64,000 bases of DNA from Clostridiales bacterium (GTDB lineage Bacteria; Bacillota; Clostridia; Oscillospirales; Oscillospiraceae): contig CP107216.1 of assembly GCA_025757645.1 (NCBI GenBank), forward strand, positions 1,946,001 through 2,010,000, written 5' to 3'. The position numbers and the translations under genes were made by a program. Of the stretch, positions 48,771-57,211 are shown in pieces (position 1 is the first letter of the stretch; each line of letters starts with the position of its first letter). Below the pieces are notes generated by a model. It did not search any database. It was given only the letters and a program-made list of their open reading frames with translations, and was not told the DNA's origin.

Positions 48771-51248
48771 TCAAAGATATCTGCCCGTGACGCTGCCGGG
48801 ATCTTGCCGGATCTCCTCCGGCGTGCCGGCGGCGACAATGCGGCCGCCCGCATCACCTCCGCCGGGGCCCATGTCGATGACATAATCGGCACTGCGGATC
48901 ACATCGAGATCGTGCTCAATGACGACGACGGTCGCGCCGCGATCGAGCAGCGCCTGGAACACGCCCAGCAGCACCCGCACATCCAGCGGGTGCAGGCCGA
49001 TGCTTGGCTCGTCGAACACGAACACGGAATCCGTCTGGATGCGCCCGATCTCGCTGGCCAGCTTCAGCCGCTGCGCCTCGCCGCCGGAGAGGCTCGGCGT
49101 CTCCTCACCGAGCGTGAGGTAGCCGAGGCCGAGCTGCTGCAGCACCTGCAGCTTCTGGCTGACCGTTTTTCTGTCGGCGCAGAACGGGAGCGCGGTGTTG
49201 ACGTCCATGTCCATCAGCTCCGGCAGGGAAACGGACTGTCCCGCCCTGTTCGTCAGCTGGATATCATAAGCCGCGCGTGCGTAACGCGAGCCGCGGCAGT
49301 CCGGACAGGGGATGCTCACATCCGGCAGAAACTGCACGTCCAGGCTCACCACGCCCGTACCGTCGCAGCCGGGACAGCGCAGCGAGCCGGTATTGTAGGA
49401 AAAATCGCCGGCCTTGCAGCCGCGCGCCTTCGCATCCGGCGACCGGGCATAGAGCTTGCGCAGTTCATCGTGCACGCCGGCATAGGTGGCCACGGTGGAA
49501 CGGACATTGATGCCGATGGGCGTCGCGTCTATGAGCTTGACGTGTGCGATGCCCTCGGCGCTGACCGCCCGGACGTGCGGCGGCAGCGCGCTGCCGCGGA
49601 TACCGGCCTCCAGCGCGGGGATCAGGCTCTCGAGCACCATGGTCGTCTTGCCCGAGCCGGACACACCGGTCACGACCGTCAGCCGCCCCTTGGGGATCGT
49701 GACCTCCAGCGGCTTGACCGTATGGATCTGCGACGTGGACAGGCGAATCGTTCCGTGCGCAAACAGGTCCGCTTTTCCGGCGCGCGGGCGCAAGGGTGCC
49801 TCCGGTGCTCCGGACAAAAACGGTCCGATCTGTGAGGCGGGATCTGCCGCGACTGCGGACACCGTGCCCTGTGCAATGACGCGGCCGCCCTTTGCGCCGG
49901 CCTCCGGCCCCATCTCAATGATCCAGTCGGATTCCTTCAGGATCTGCGTGTCGTGATCGACGAGAATGACGGAATTTCCGTCCGCCACGAGGTCGTGCAT
50001 CACTCCGGTGAGGCCCACGATGTTGGCCGGGTGCAGACCGATGCTCGGCTCATCGAGCACATAGAGCACGCCGGTCGTGCGGTTGCGCACGGCGCGGGCC
50101 AGCTGCATCCGCTGCCGCTCGCCGGTCGAGAGCGTCGCCGCGGAGCGGTCGAGCGTCAGGTAGCCGAGCCCCAGGTCGAGCAGCCGCCGCGCCGTGCCCG
50201 TAAAAGCCTCGCAGATGCTCCCCGCCATGGGGCGCATCTCCTCCGGCAGGCTGTCCGGCACGCCCTGCACCCAGTCATACAGCTCCGAGAGCGTCATCGT
50301 GCACGCTTCGTCCAGTGAAATGCCCCGCAGCTTCGGCGCGCGGGCCGCAGCGGACAGGCGCGTGCCATGGCAGTCCGGGCACACGTCCTCTTTCAGAAAC
50401 TTCTCGACGCGCTTCATGCCCTTCTCGTCCTTGACCTTGGCAAGCGCATTTTCCACGGTATAGACGGCATTAAAATAAGTAAAGTCCAGCTCTCCCGCCT
50501 GATTGGAGTTTTTGGCGTGGTAGAAAATGTGCTTTTTCTCCGCCGGGCCATGGTAGACGATGTCCTTCTCCCGCTCCGTCAGGTCGCGAAACGGCACATC
50601 CGTGCGCACGCCCATCTCCCGGCAGACGTCCGTCATCAGCGACCACATGAGGCTGTTCCATGGCGCCACCGCCCCCTCGTCGATCGTGAGCGAATCATCC
50701 GGCACCAGGGACGCCATGTCCACCGTGCGCACACTGCCCGTGCCGCCGCATCTTGGGCACGCGCCCTGCGAGTTGAAGGCCAGCTCCTCGGCGCTCGGTG
50801 CGTAAAAATGCACGCCGCACTCCGGGCAGGTCAGCTCCTTGCCCGCGGCGACCAGCAGCGTCGGCGGCAGGTAGTGCCCGTTGGGGCAGCGGTGGCTGGC
50901 GAGGCGGGAATACATGAGCCGCAGACTGTTCAGGAGCTCTGTCCCCGTGCCGAACGTGCTGCGGATGCCGGGCACGCCCGGGCGCTGGTGCAGCGCCAGC
51001 GCCGCAGGAACGTACAGCACGTCATCGACGCTGGCTCTGGCGGCCTGCGTCATCCGGCGGCGCGTGTAGGTCGACAGCGCCTCCAGATAGCGGCGCGAGC
51101 CCTCGGCATACAGCACGCCCAGCGCCAGCGACGACTTGCCGGAACCGGACACGCCCGCGATGCCGACGATCTGATTCAGCGGAATGTCCACGTCAATATT
51201 TTTCAGGTTGTGGACCTTTGCTCCACGTACAAGCATATGATCGACCAT
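48771..51248 (-). CDS. UvrA-like excinuclease ABC ATPase (UvrA2 type)
   Basis: 825 residues, about 115 shorter than housekeeping UvrA. Two ABC modules: Walker A GVSGSGKSSL near 32 and GVSGSGKTTM in the second half; signatures LSTGERQRM and LSGGEAQRL; Walker B VLDEPSIGLHP and VFDEPSIGLHP. Zinc modules CPECGVHF/CPRCGG and CPGCDGTG/CPDCRGS. The missing length is consistent with loss of the UvrB-binding region, as in UvrA2/DrrC-like paralogues linked to drug tolerance. The main uvrA would be elsewhere. Confidence 0.88.
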   Translation of the reverse strand: MVDHMLVRGAKVHNLKNIDVDIPLNQIVGIAGVSGSGKSSLALGVLYAEGSRRYLEALSTYTRRRMTQAARASVDDVLYVPAALALHQRPGVPGIRSTFGTGTELLNSLRLMYSRLASHRCPNGHYLPPTLLVAAGKELTCPECGVHFYAPSAEELAFNSQGACPRCGGTGSVRTVDMASLVPDDSLTIDEGAVAPWNSLMWSLMTDVCREMGVRTDVPFRDLTEREKDIVYHGPAEKKHIFYHAKNSNQAGELDFTYFNAVYTVENALAKVKDEKGMKRVEKFLKEDVCPDCHGTRLSAAARAPKLRGISLDEACTMTLSELYDWVQGVPDSLPEEMRPMAGSICEAFTGTARRLLDLGLGYLTLDRSAATLSTGERQRMQLARAVRNRTTGVLYVLDEPSIGLHPANIVGLTGVMHDLVADGNSVILVDHDTQILKESDWIIEMGPEAGAKGGRVIAQGTVSAVAADPASQIGPFLSGAPEAPLRPRAGKADLFAHGTIRLSTSQIHTVKPLEVTIPKGRLTVVTGVSGSGKTTMVLESLIPALEAGIRGSALPPHVRAVSAEGIAHVKLIDATPIGINVRSTVATYAGVHDELRKLYARSPDAKARGCKAGDFSYNTGSLRCPGCDGTGVVSLDVQFLPDVSIPCPDCRGSRYARAAYDIQLTNRAGQSVSLPELMDMDVNTALPFCADRKTVSQKLQVLQQLGLGYLTLGEETPSLSGGEAQRLKLASEIGRIQTDSVFVFDEPSIGLHPLDVRVLLGVFQALLDRGATVVVIEHDLDVIRSADYVIDMGPGGGDAGGRIVAAGTPEEIRQDPGSVTGRYL

Positions 51249-51304
51249 GGGTCATGCATCCTCCTTTTTGAATTCATTCCGCGACAATACCAACTGCAAA
51301 CAAG

Positions 51305-51348
51305 AAAAATCCGAACCTCTGTCCCTTCGGACAAAGGTTCGGATTTTT
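51305..51348 (-). terminator. Terminator of tRNA-Ala
   Basis: AAAATCCGAACCT / AGGTTCGGATTTT with an additional inner TGTCC/GGACA stem, T-run on the minus strand. Confidence 0.9.
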
Positions 51349-51352
51349 GATT

Positions 51353-51428
51353 TGGTGGAGACGGAGGGATTCGAACCCTTGACCTCTCGGATGCGAACCG
51401 AACGCTCTCCCAGCTGAGCTACGCCCCC
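51353..51428 (-). tRNA. tRNA-Ala (anticodon CGC)
   Basis: 76 nt including CCA. Acceptor GGGGGCG / CGTCTCC, anticodon stem TTCGG / CCGAG with loop TTCGCAT, T-arm AAGGG-TTCGAAT-CCCTC variant. Reads GCG codons, abundant in this GC-rich genome. Confidence 0.93.
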
Positions 51429-51536
51429 ACAAGGCTTGTTTATTATAGCACATTTTTCGCATTTGTAAAGCCCATTTTTTCTGTTCCCGCGATTTTTTGT
51501 GCAAAAAGTCCCGCGCAAGAAAATTGCATCCCCCAC

Positions 51537-51565
51537 TTGCGCAATCGCCGCTTTTGTAGTAGAAT
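51537..51565 (+). promoter_or_regulatory. Promoter of the SRP RNA
   Basis: TTGCGC (51537-51542) and TAGAAT (51560-51565), 17-bp spacing; predicted start about 51572. Confidence 0.75.
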
Positions 51566-51571
51566 ACGCTT

Positions 51572-51877
51572 ACGTGGCCATTGACAAGGCTGCACTAGTC
51601 GGGGAGCCAGCGGTGTCCTGTACCTGCAATCCGCTATAGCAGGGATGAATTCCCGCCCCCGGATAGGCCGATGTGTCGTCTGCCCGCAGTAAGCGGCGTT
51701 GAAGGTTCGGTCCCGCGCAACGGAGCCCTGTGAACCATGTCAGGCGGGGAACCGAGCAGCATTAAGCAGGTCACTCCGTGTGCCGTGGGGGCGCCGGGCC
51801 CGAGCTGGCTGCTGTGGTAACGGGCATGTCGTCTATTCAAAGGTGGGTGTGCAGTCTTGTCAATGGTCACGTTTTTT
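51572..51877 (+). ncRNA. ffs: Signal recognition particle RNA, long Firmicutes type
   Basis: The 4.5S/6S-type scaffold of the SRP that binds Ffh. Conserved strings: CTAGTCGGGGAG, CCGCTATAGCAGGG near 51632, CGCGCAACGGAGCCCTGTGAACC near 51715, the domain IV loop region GTCAGGCGGGGAACCGAGCAGCATTAAGC near 51740, and a closing TAACGGGC. The ends CCATTGACAAG (51578-51588) and CTTGTCAATGG (51856-51866) pair, and TTTTTT follows. Located directly upstream of dnaX, as in many Firmicutes. Confidence 0.95.
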
Positions 51878-51909
51878 CATGTTTTCCGCTCCCGGAGGTG
51901 AAGCGCGCA

Positions 51910-53916
51910 ATGTATCAGGCTCTCTACCGCAAATACCGGCCGAAGACGTTTGACGACGTCGTCGGTCAGGAGCATATTACCGAGACGCTGAAAAAGCAGG
52001 TCGAGACCGGACGGCTGTCCCATGCCTACCTGTTCATCGGCACGCGCGGCACCGGCAAGACCACCTGCGCCAAGATCCTGGCCAAGGCGGTCAACTGCGA
52101 GCACCCGGTCAACGGCAATCCGTGCAATCAGTGCGCCGCCTGCCGCGGCATCGACGACGGGTCGATCCTCGACGTGGTCGAGCTCGACGCCGCGTCCAAC
52201 AACGGCGTGGACAACGTGCGCGCCCTGCGCGACGAGGCGGTGTTCTCCCCCGCCAATGTGCGCAAGCGTGTGTATATCATCGACGAGGTGCACATGCTCA
52301 GCACCTCGGCATTCAACGCCCTGCTGAAAATCCTCGAGGAACCGCCGGCGCACCTCATGTTCATCCTTGCGACGACGGAACTGCACAAAGTCCCGGCGAC
52401 GATCCTCTCCCGCTGCCAGCGGCACAGCTTCAAGCGCATCCCGGTCGATACGATCGCCGCGCGCCTGAACTATGTGGCGCAGCAGGAACACCTGAACCTG
52501 CAGCCGGACGCGGCCGCGCTGCTCGCCCGCATGGCGGACGGCGGTATGCGCGACGCGCTGACGCTGCTCGACCAGTGCTCCGGCAGCGATGTCATCACGA
52601 CCGAAACGGTCATCTCGGCCATGGGCCTTGCCGGCAACCTGCGCACGGCGCAGCTGCTGCAGAGCATCGCCGATGGCGACACCGCAAAAACACTGGAACA
52701 ATTCCGCAGCCTCTGGCAGGACGGGAAAGACCCCGCCGCCCTGCTCGACGAGCTGAGCATGCTCCAGCGCGACCTGCTCATGCAGGCCGTCGCCCCGCGC
52801 GGCGGGCGTGAGCTGCTCTCCGGCGGATACGACAGTGAAACGCTGCAGACCCTCTCCGGCGCTTTCACGCCGGCGCAGCTGCTGGCAAACCTGCAGAGCA
52901 TTCAGGACGCGCTCACCGCCATGGCGGCGCAGCCCAACCCGCGCATCGCGGCGGAGCTTTGCCTGATCCGGCTCTGCCGGCCGGAGCTGTGCGACGATGT
53001 GCCGACGCTGTGCGCGCGTGTGGACAAGCTCGAACAGGCCGTGCGCAGTGGGGACATCCCGGCCACGGCGGCGTCCGCTCCGGCAAAGCCGGCTGCTGCC
53101 CTGCGGCAGGAGCCCCGCCAAGTGCAAAAAGCACAACCCAAACCGGAACCAAAACCGGTGCTTGATGATGTTCCCCCGTGGGAGCCGCCCGCACCGCCGG
53201 CCTCTGCGCCAAAGGCAAAGCCCGAGCCGAAACCGGTTCACGACGATGTTCCCCCTTGGGAGCAGCCAACGCCGCCGGTCTCCGCGCCGAAGGCAAAGCG
53301 CGAACCGAAGCCAGTGCACGACGATGTCCCCCCGTGGGAGCCGCCCGCACCGCCGGCCTCTGCGCCAAAGGCGAAGCCGGAGCCGAAGCCGGTATACGAT
53401 GATGTTCCACCGTGGGAGCCGCCACCGGAGCCGGTTGCTCCCCCCGAGGAGCGGCCGCCCTGGGAAACGCCGCCCGCACCGAAACCGGCCCCACGCCCGG
53501 CGCCAAAGGCAGCGCCCGCGCCCGGGCCGGCCGCGCCCCCCATCCCGGAACCGGAGCCGGTCCCCGAACCCGCTCCAGAGCCGGAGTCCACCCCCGCGCC
53601 CACCGGCGCGTTCGACTGGCAGGCGCTGTGCGCGTATATGGAGCAGGAGCTCCCGGTCGGCATCTACTATTTTCTGCTCGACCCGCTGCAGGCGACCGGC
53701 GAGCTGCGCGACGGCACGCTGACGCTGCATTTCAGCCAGCAAATGGTTTACCCGATGTTCAACAAGCCGGAGATCGCAGAAAAATTCCGTCTGGCCGTGC
53801 AAAAACTGACCGGTCAAAACGTCCGCGTGGTCATGCAGCCGATGGACACGGTCACGCAGATCAATCAGCGCAAGATCGAGGAACTGGCACACTTTCCGAA
53901 CGTAACGATCCGATAA
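51910..53916 (+). CDS. dnaX: DNA polymerase III subunits gamma/tau
   Basis: 668 residues starting MYQALYRKYRPKTFDDVVGQ. Clamp-loader ATPase: Walker A GTRGTGKTT near 46, zinc cysteines CEHPVNGNPCNQCAAC near 63-78, Walker B DEVHMLS near 122, sensor ILATTELHK near 148. Residues about 400-565 are a long Pro/Glu/Lys linker with tandem 26-residue repeats (DDVPPWE motif). The C-terminal tau-like domain (AFDWQALCAYMEQELPVGIYYFL) follows. The longer frame starting upstream is inside the SRP RNA and was rejected. No clear A6G frameshift site. Confidence 0.95.
   Translation: MYQALYRKYRPKTFDDVVGQEHITETLKKQVETGRLSHAYLFIGTRGTGKTTCAKILAKAVNCEHPVNGNPCNQCAACRGIDDGSILDVVELDAASNNGVDNVRALRDEAVFSPANVRKRVYIIDEVHMLSTSAFNALLKILEEPPAHLMFILATTELHKVPATILSRCQRHSFKRIPVDTIAARLNYVAQQEHLNLQPDAAALLARMADGGMRDALTLLDQCSGSDVITTETVISAMGLAGNLRTAQLLQSIADGDTAKTLEQFRSLWQDGKDPAALLDELSMLQRDLLMQAVAPRGGRELLSGGYDSETLQTLSGAFTPAQLLANLQSIQDALTAMAAQPNPRIAAELCLIRLCRPELCDDVPTLCARVDKLEQAVRSGDIPATAASAPAKPAAALRQEPRQVQKAQPKPEPKPVLDDVPPWEPPAPPASAPKAKPEPKPVHDDVPPWEQPTPPVSAPKAKREPKPVHDDVPPWEPPAPPASAPKAKPEPKPVYDDVPPWEPPPEPVAPPEERPPWETPPAPKPAPRPAPKAAPAPGPAAPPIPEPEPVPEPAPEPESTPAPTGAFDWQALCAYMEQELPVGIYYFLLDPLQATGELRDGTLTLHFSQQMVYPMFNKPEIAEKFRLAVQKLTGQNVRVVMQPMDTVTQINQRKIEELAHFPNVTIR
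53152..53385 (+). repeat. Three tandem 78-bp repeats in dnaX
   Basis: In-frame units at 53152, 53230 and 53308 plus a partial fourth from 53386 encode PKPVxDDVPPWE followed by a Pro/Ala-rich spacer. Copies differ at several bases, so they are old enough to have diverged but may still vary in number between strains. Confidence 0.9.
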
Positions 53917-53949
53917 TAAAAATTTTTTGATGCACAGGAGGATACAAAT

Positions 53950-54288
53950 ATGGCAAGAGGCGGTTTTCGCGGCGGTTATGGTGGCATGAATCAGGCCAAC
54001 GTGATGAAACAGGCACAGAAGATGCAGCAGGACTTCCTGCGGATGCAGAAAGAGCTGGAGGAAAAAGAGTTCACGGCCAAGTCCGGCGGCGGCATGGTCT
54101 CGGCAACGGTCAACGGCAACCGCGAGGTCACGAAGATCGAGATCAAGCCCGAAGCGGTCGATCCCGACGACGTCGAGATGCTCGAGGATCTGGTGCTGGC
54201 AGCCGTCAACGAGGCGCTGCGCCAGTACGAGGCCGCTTCCGACGCCACGGTCAGCAAGATCACCGGCGGCATGAAGCTGGGCTTCTGA
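53950..54288 (+). CDS. ybaB: YbaB/EbfC nucleoid-associated protein
   Basis: 112 residues with a Gly/Arg-rich start (ARGGFRGGYGGMNQANVM), then QKMQQDFLRMQKELEEKEF and VSATVNGNREVTKIEIKPEAVDPDD, the complete YbaB pattern. Binds DNA and follows dnaX in most bacteria. recR, normally the next gene, is not present here; a convergent DinB gene follows. Confidence 0.95.
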   Translation: MARGGFRGGYGGMNQANVMKQAQKMQQDFLRMQKELEEKEFTAKSGGGMVSATVNGNREVTKIEIKPEAVDPDDVEMLEDLVLAAVNEALRQYEAASDATVSKITGGMKLGF

Positions 54289-54302
54289 ACCCATAAAAAT
54301 CA

Positions 54303-54334
54303 GCACGCACTGTCTCAGGACGGTGCGTGCTTTC
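54303..54334. terminator. Terminator between ybaB and dinB
   Basis: 12-bp stem GCACGCACTGTC / GACGGTGCGTGC (one wobble), TCAG loop, TTTC. Confidence 0.7.
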
Positions 54335-55559
54335 ATTTGCGCAAAAAGGCGTGCTCCTCGCGCTGGACGAGGCCGAGCGCCGGGTCAAAGCAGGCGCGGC
54401 CGCGCAGGACACAGGTCTTGCCGTAGCGCGCGCGGAGGTTATCGAGCGTGATATCGAGCTGCCGCTGGCGCGCGCGGTGCTCCGCATCCTCGAACAGGTC
54501 GAGCTGGTGCGGCGCGCACGCGGGCACGAGATCCAGCGCGCGAATGCCGATGCTGCGCAGCGGATCAGGCCACAGGTGCGCCTGCTCGCACAGGGCCAGC
54601 GCCGCGTCGAGCAGCTCGCTCGTCAGGTCGGACGGATGCCGCAGCGCCATGCGGTGGCTGCGCCAGTGCAGGTCGGCCGTGCGCACGCTCAACTCCACCG
54701 TGCGGCACTGATACCCCTCCAGCCGCAGGCGCGCCCCCACGCTTTCCGCCAGCGACAGGAGCGCCGCGCGCGCATCCGCCTCGCAGATGAGGTCGCGCGG
54801 CGCGGTGGCGCTGTTTCCGATGGACTTCGGCGGCGGCAGATCCGCGATGCAGTGCACCGGCGCGGGATCGTACCCGTTGGCGTAGGCGTGCAGCAGCCGC
54901 CCGCCCTTGCCCAGGCGCTGCTCGAGCACGTCGGCGTCCGCCGCCGCGAGCGCGCCGACCGTGCGGATGCCCAGCCGCTCGAGCTGCCGCACCGAACTGC
55001 GCCCGGCGAAGAGCAGGCTGCTGACCGGCAGCGGCCAGACCATGTCCGCAAAGCGCGCACGGTCAATGACCGTCACGGCGTTCGGCTTGCGGTAGTCCGA
55101 GCCGAGCTTTGCGATCGCCTTGCACCACGACACGCCGACGCTCACCGTCAGGCCCGTGGCATCCAGCACGCGCTGGCGCACCTCCTGCGCCGTGCGCAGC
55201 GCGTCCTCACGGCCGACGCAGCCGGTCATGTCCAGCCAGCACTCATCCATGCCGAACGGCTCGCACCGGTCGGTGAAGCCGGCATAGATCTCGCGCACGC
55301 GGCGCGAATAGTCGTAGTAGAGCTCGAAGTCCGGCGGCAGGATCGTCAGCTCCGGACACTGCTGCCGTGCCGCCCAGAGCGTCATGCCCGTGCGCACCCC
55401 GGCTGCGCGCGCCATCTGATCCTTGGCCAGAATGATGCCGTGGCGCAGCTCCCGCTCCCCGCCGACCGCCACCGGCCGCCCGCGCAGCTCCGGATGGCGC
55501 AGCAGCTCGATGCTCGCATAGCAGGCGTTGATATCCGAATGTAAGATCATACGGTCCAT
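54333..55559 (-). CDS. dinB: Y-family translesion DNA polymerase (DinB/Pol IV-like)
   Basis: 408 residues. Palm motifs ILHSDINACYASIELL near 5 and FGMDECWLDMTG near 100 carry the catalytic Asp and Glu pair; a helix-hairpin-helix (LERLGIRTVGALAAADADVL) is near 190 and a little-finger domain follows. QLDLF near 357 is a sliding-clamp-binding motif. Copies damaged DNA with low fidelity. Divergent from a self-cleaving S24 repressor, with an operator-like dyad at its promoter, suggesting damage-inducible control. Confidence 0.92.
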   Translation of the reverse strand: MDRMILHSDINACYASIELLRHPELRGRPVAVGGERELRHGIILAKDQMARAAGVRTGMTLWAARQQCPELTILPPDFELYYDYSRRVREIYAGFTDRCEPFGMDECWLDMTGCVGREDALRTAQEVRQRVLDATGLTVSVGVSWCKAIAKLGSDYRKPNAVTVIDRARFADMVWPLPVSSLLFAGRSSVRQLERLGIRTVGALAAADADVLEQRLGKGGRLLHAYANGYDPAPVHCIADLPPPKSIGNSATAPRDLICEADARAALLSLAESVGARLRLEGYQCRTVELSVRTADLHWRSHRMALRHPSDLTSELLDAALALCEQAHLWPDPLRSIGIRALDLVPACAPHQLDLFEDAEHRARQRQLDITLDNLRARYGKTCVLRGRACFDPALGLVQREEHAFLRK

Positions 55560-55576
55560 AGTGTTTTCTCCAGCAA

Positions 55577-55603
55577 AGAGATTATCTCTATTATAAATCT
55601 CTT
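55577..55603. promoter_or_regulatory. Operator-like dyads at the dinB promoter
   Basis: AGAGAT-T-ATCTCT (55577-55589) is a perfect palindrome, and a third half-site ATCTCTT lies at 55597-55603. They bracket the dinB -10 box. Confidence 0.55.
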
Positions 55604-55618
55604 CTCGGGATATTTAAA
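55590..55618 (-). promoter_or_regulatory. Promoter of dinB
   Basis: On the minus strand TATAAT (55590-55595 complement) with TTTAAA 17 bp upstream. Confidence 0.55.
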
Positions 55619-55648
55619 GCGTTTTCTTATCTAATTCAGATATTTTTC

Positions 55649-55677
55649 TTGCGTTTTTTCGTCCGATACGATATATT
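55649..55677 (+). promoter_or_regulatory. Promoter of the S24 repressor gene
   Basis: TTGCGT (55649-55654) and TATATT (55672-55677), 17-bp spacing. The -10 box lies inside the dyad at 55665-55682. Confidence 0.6.
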
Positions 55678-55682
55678 GTATC
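55665..55682. promoter_or_regulatory. Operator-like palindrome at the S24 repressor promoter
   Basis: GATACGATATATTGTATC, an 18-bp dyad with one mismatched pair, covering the -10 box; consistent with autorepression. Confidence 0.6.
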
Positions 55683-55695
55683 TGAGGTGCTGCAT

Positions 55696-56391
55696 ATGTA
55701 CAAAACCTTTGGTGAAACGATCGCTTCCCTGCGCCGCGCGCACGGCATGCGCCAGCAGACGCTGGCGGACGCACTGGCTGAGGCCGGTGTGCCCGTGTCG
55801 AATCAGGCGGTGTCGAAGTGGGAAAATGACGCCACGCTCCCGAACGCGCAGCAGTTTCTGACGCTGTGCCGCGTGCTGGACGTGGACGATATCGCGGGCA
55901 CGTTCTCCGGCGGGGACGCCGGCGGCCTGCTCGCCGGGCTGAACGCGGAGGGCCGCCGCCGCGCGCTGGAATACATCGCGCTCCTGCGCGAGAGCAAGCG
56001 CTTTGCCGCCGCGCCGGAGCCGGCCGTGCTGCGCAGCCTGCCGCTGTACTCGCTGGCCGTCTCGGCCGGCACGGGCCAGTTTCTCGACGGGGAGAGCTAT
56101 GAGATGCAGCCGGTCGGCCCGGAAGTGCCGGAGGCGGCGAACTTCGGCGTGCGCGTGGCGGGCGACAGTATGGAGCCGCGCTTTCACAGCGGGCAGACCG
56201 TCTGGGTGCACCAGCAGCCGACGCTCGACCCCGGCGAGATCGGCGTGTTCCTCTACGACGGCAGCGCCTATCTCAAGCAGCTCCGGCGCGACGGCGGGCG
56301 CGTGTTTCTGCACTCGCTCAACCCGGCCTATGCCGATCTGGAGGTCTCGGACGCACTGCCGCTGCGCGTGCTGGGAAAAGCGGTATCGTGA
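55696..56391 (+). CDS. XRE-type repressor with S24 (LexA-like) self-cleavage domain
   Basis: 231 residues from MYKTFGETIASLRRAHG. N-terminal Cro/CI helix-turn-helix (RQQTLADALAEAGVPVSNQAVSKWEN, about 18-45). A linker leads to the S24 peptidase: Ala-Gly cleavage site in VSAGTGQF near 124, Ser158 in GDSMEP and the general-base Lys in YLKQL near 193. This is the architecture of LexA/CI-type repressors that self-cleave on RecA activation. It faces dinB, so the pair probably forms a private SOS circuit. Not the housekeeping LexA, which has a different DNA-binding domain. Confidence 0.9.
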   Translation: MYKTFGETIASLRRAHGMRQQTLADALAEAGVPVSNQAVSKWENDATLPNAQQFLTLCRVLDVDDIAGTFSGGDAGGLLAGLNAEGRRRALEYIALLRESKRFAAAPEPAVLRSLPLYSLAVSAGTGQFLDGESYEMQPVGPEVPEAANFGVRVAGDSMEPRFHSGQTVWVHQQPTLDPGEIGVFLYDGSAYLKQLRRDGGRVFLHSLNPAYADLEVSDALPLRVLGKAVS

Positions 56392-56400
56392 TAAAAGCAA

Positions 56401-56441
56401 AAAACGCCCTGCGGAAATCATGTGTTCCGCAGGGCGTTTTT
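56401..56441. terminator. Bidirectional terminator
   Basis: AAAACGCCCTGCGGAA / TTCCGCAGGGCGTTTT, 16-bp perfect stem between convergent genes. Confidence 0.92.
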
Positions 56442-56444
56442 CAG

Positions 56445-57101
56445 TTATGCCTCGTTCCAGTGCAGCAGCCGCTCGGACAGCTCCGCGACCGTCTGCACCG
56501 TGGTCACCGCGCCGGCGGCCTCCAGCTCGCCCGGCTCGGCATAGCCGTAATACACGCCGAGACACGGCACGCCGCAGGCGGCAGCGCCGGTGACATCATA
56601 CTTCCGGTCGCCGACCATGAGCGCGGCCTCCGGTGGCGTGTGCGTCTCGGCGAGCGCCGCCGCGACAACCTCCGCCTTCGTGCTGCGCGTGCCGTCGTAT
56701 TCACAGCCGATCACGCAGTCAAAGAGCCGCTCAAGATCGAACCGCTGCAGAATCGAGCACGCCATCGGCGTGGGCTTCCCGGTCGCGACCGCAACGCGAA
56801 ACCCGTGCGCGCGCAGCTGCTCGAGCAGCTCCGGAATGCCGGGATAGAGCGTGCACTCATAGATGCCGACAGGCAGATACCGCTCCCGGTAGCGCGCGAC
56901 CGCCGCCTGCGCCTGTTCGGGCGTCATGGCATACAGCTCCGAAAACGAGTCAAACAGCGGCGGACCGACAAACTTGCGCAGGCGCGCCGTGTCCGTCTCG
57001 TGGATTCCGAAGCCCTCGAGTGCATACTGCACGCTGCGCAGAATACCCTCGCCGGTGTCAAACAGCGTGCCGTCAAAATCAAATAAGATGGTCTGGATCA
57101 T
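56445..57101 (-). CDS. HAD-superfamily phosphatase (phosphoglycolate phosphatase-like)
   Basis: 218 residues. Motif I DFDGTLFDT near 8 with the nucleophile Asp, a helical cap domain (about 15-85), motif II VATGKP near 107, the Lys in STKAEVV near 140 and motif III VGDRKYDV near 163. Closest in character to Gph/PpaX-like proteins; substrate uncertain (phosphoglycolate, pyrophosphate or a sugar phosphate). Single gene flanked by a terminator. Confidence 0.85.
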   Translation of the reverse strand: MIQTILFDFDGTLFDTGEGILRSVQYALEGFGIHETDTARLRKFVGPPLFDSFSELYAMTPEQAQAAVARYRERYLPVGIYECTLYPGIPELLEQLRAHGFRVAVATGKPTPMACSILQRFDLERLFDCVIGCEYDGTRSTKAEVVAAALAETHTPPEAALMVGDRKYDVTGAAACGVPCLGVYYGYAEPGELEAAGAVTTVQTVAELSERLLHWNEA

Positions 57102-57211
57102 GACAAATCTCCGTAATCAAGATGGAAAAAGGATAGCATTGGGACGCGAAATTGTCAACGGCCGCACCGGATGCATACGCTGTAGCAACCTGAAAAATGT
57201 GAGGTTTCGCC

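Noticed and set aside
51778..51909. Upstream extension of the dnaX frame
   Set aside because: It lies within the SRP RNA gene; the MYQALYRKYRP start with GGAGGTG upstream is the family start.
52000..53916. Programmed frameshift in dnaX producing gamma
   Set aside because: Only A5 runs are visible (for example near 53126); no A6G-type slippery site with a following stem was found.
51877..54336. Long 819-codon minus-strand frame opposite dnaX
   Set aside because: Arg/Gly/Leu-rich low-complexity product typical of an antisense shadow of a GC-rich gene; dnaX on the plus strand has all family motifs.
54327..55544. 405-codon plus-strand frame opposite dinB
   Set aside because: Shadow frame; composition dominated by Arg, Ala and His without motifs.
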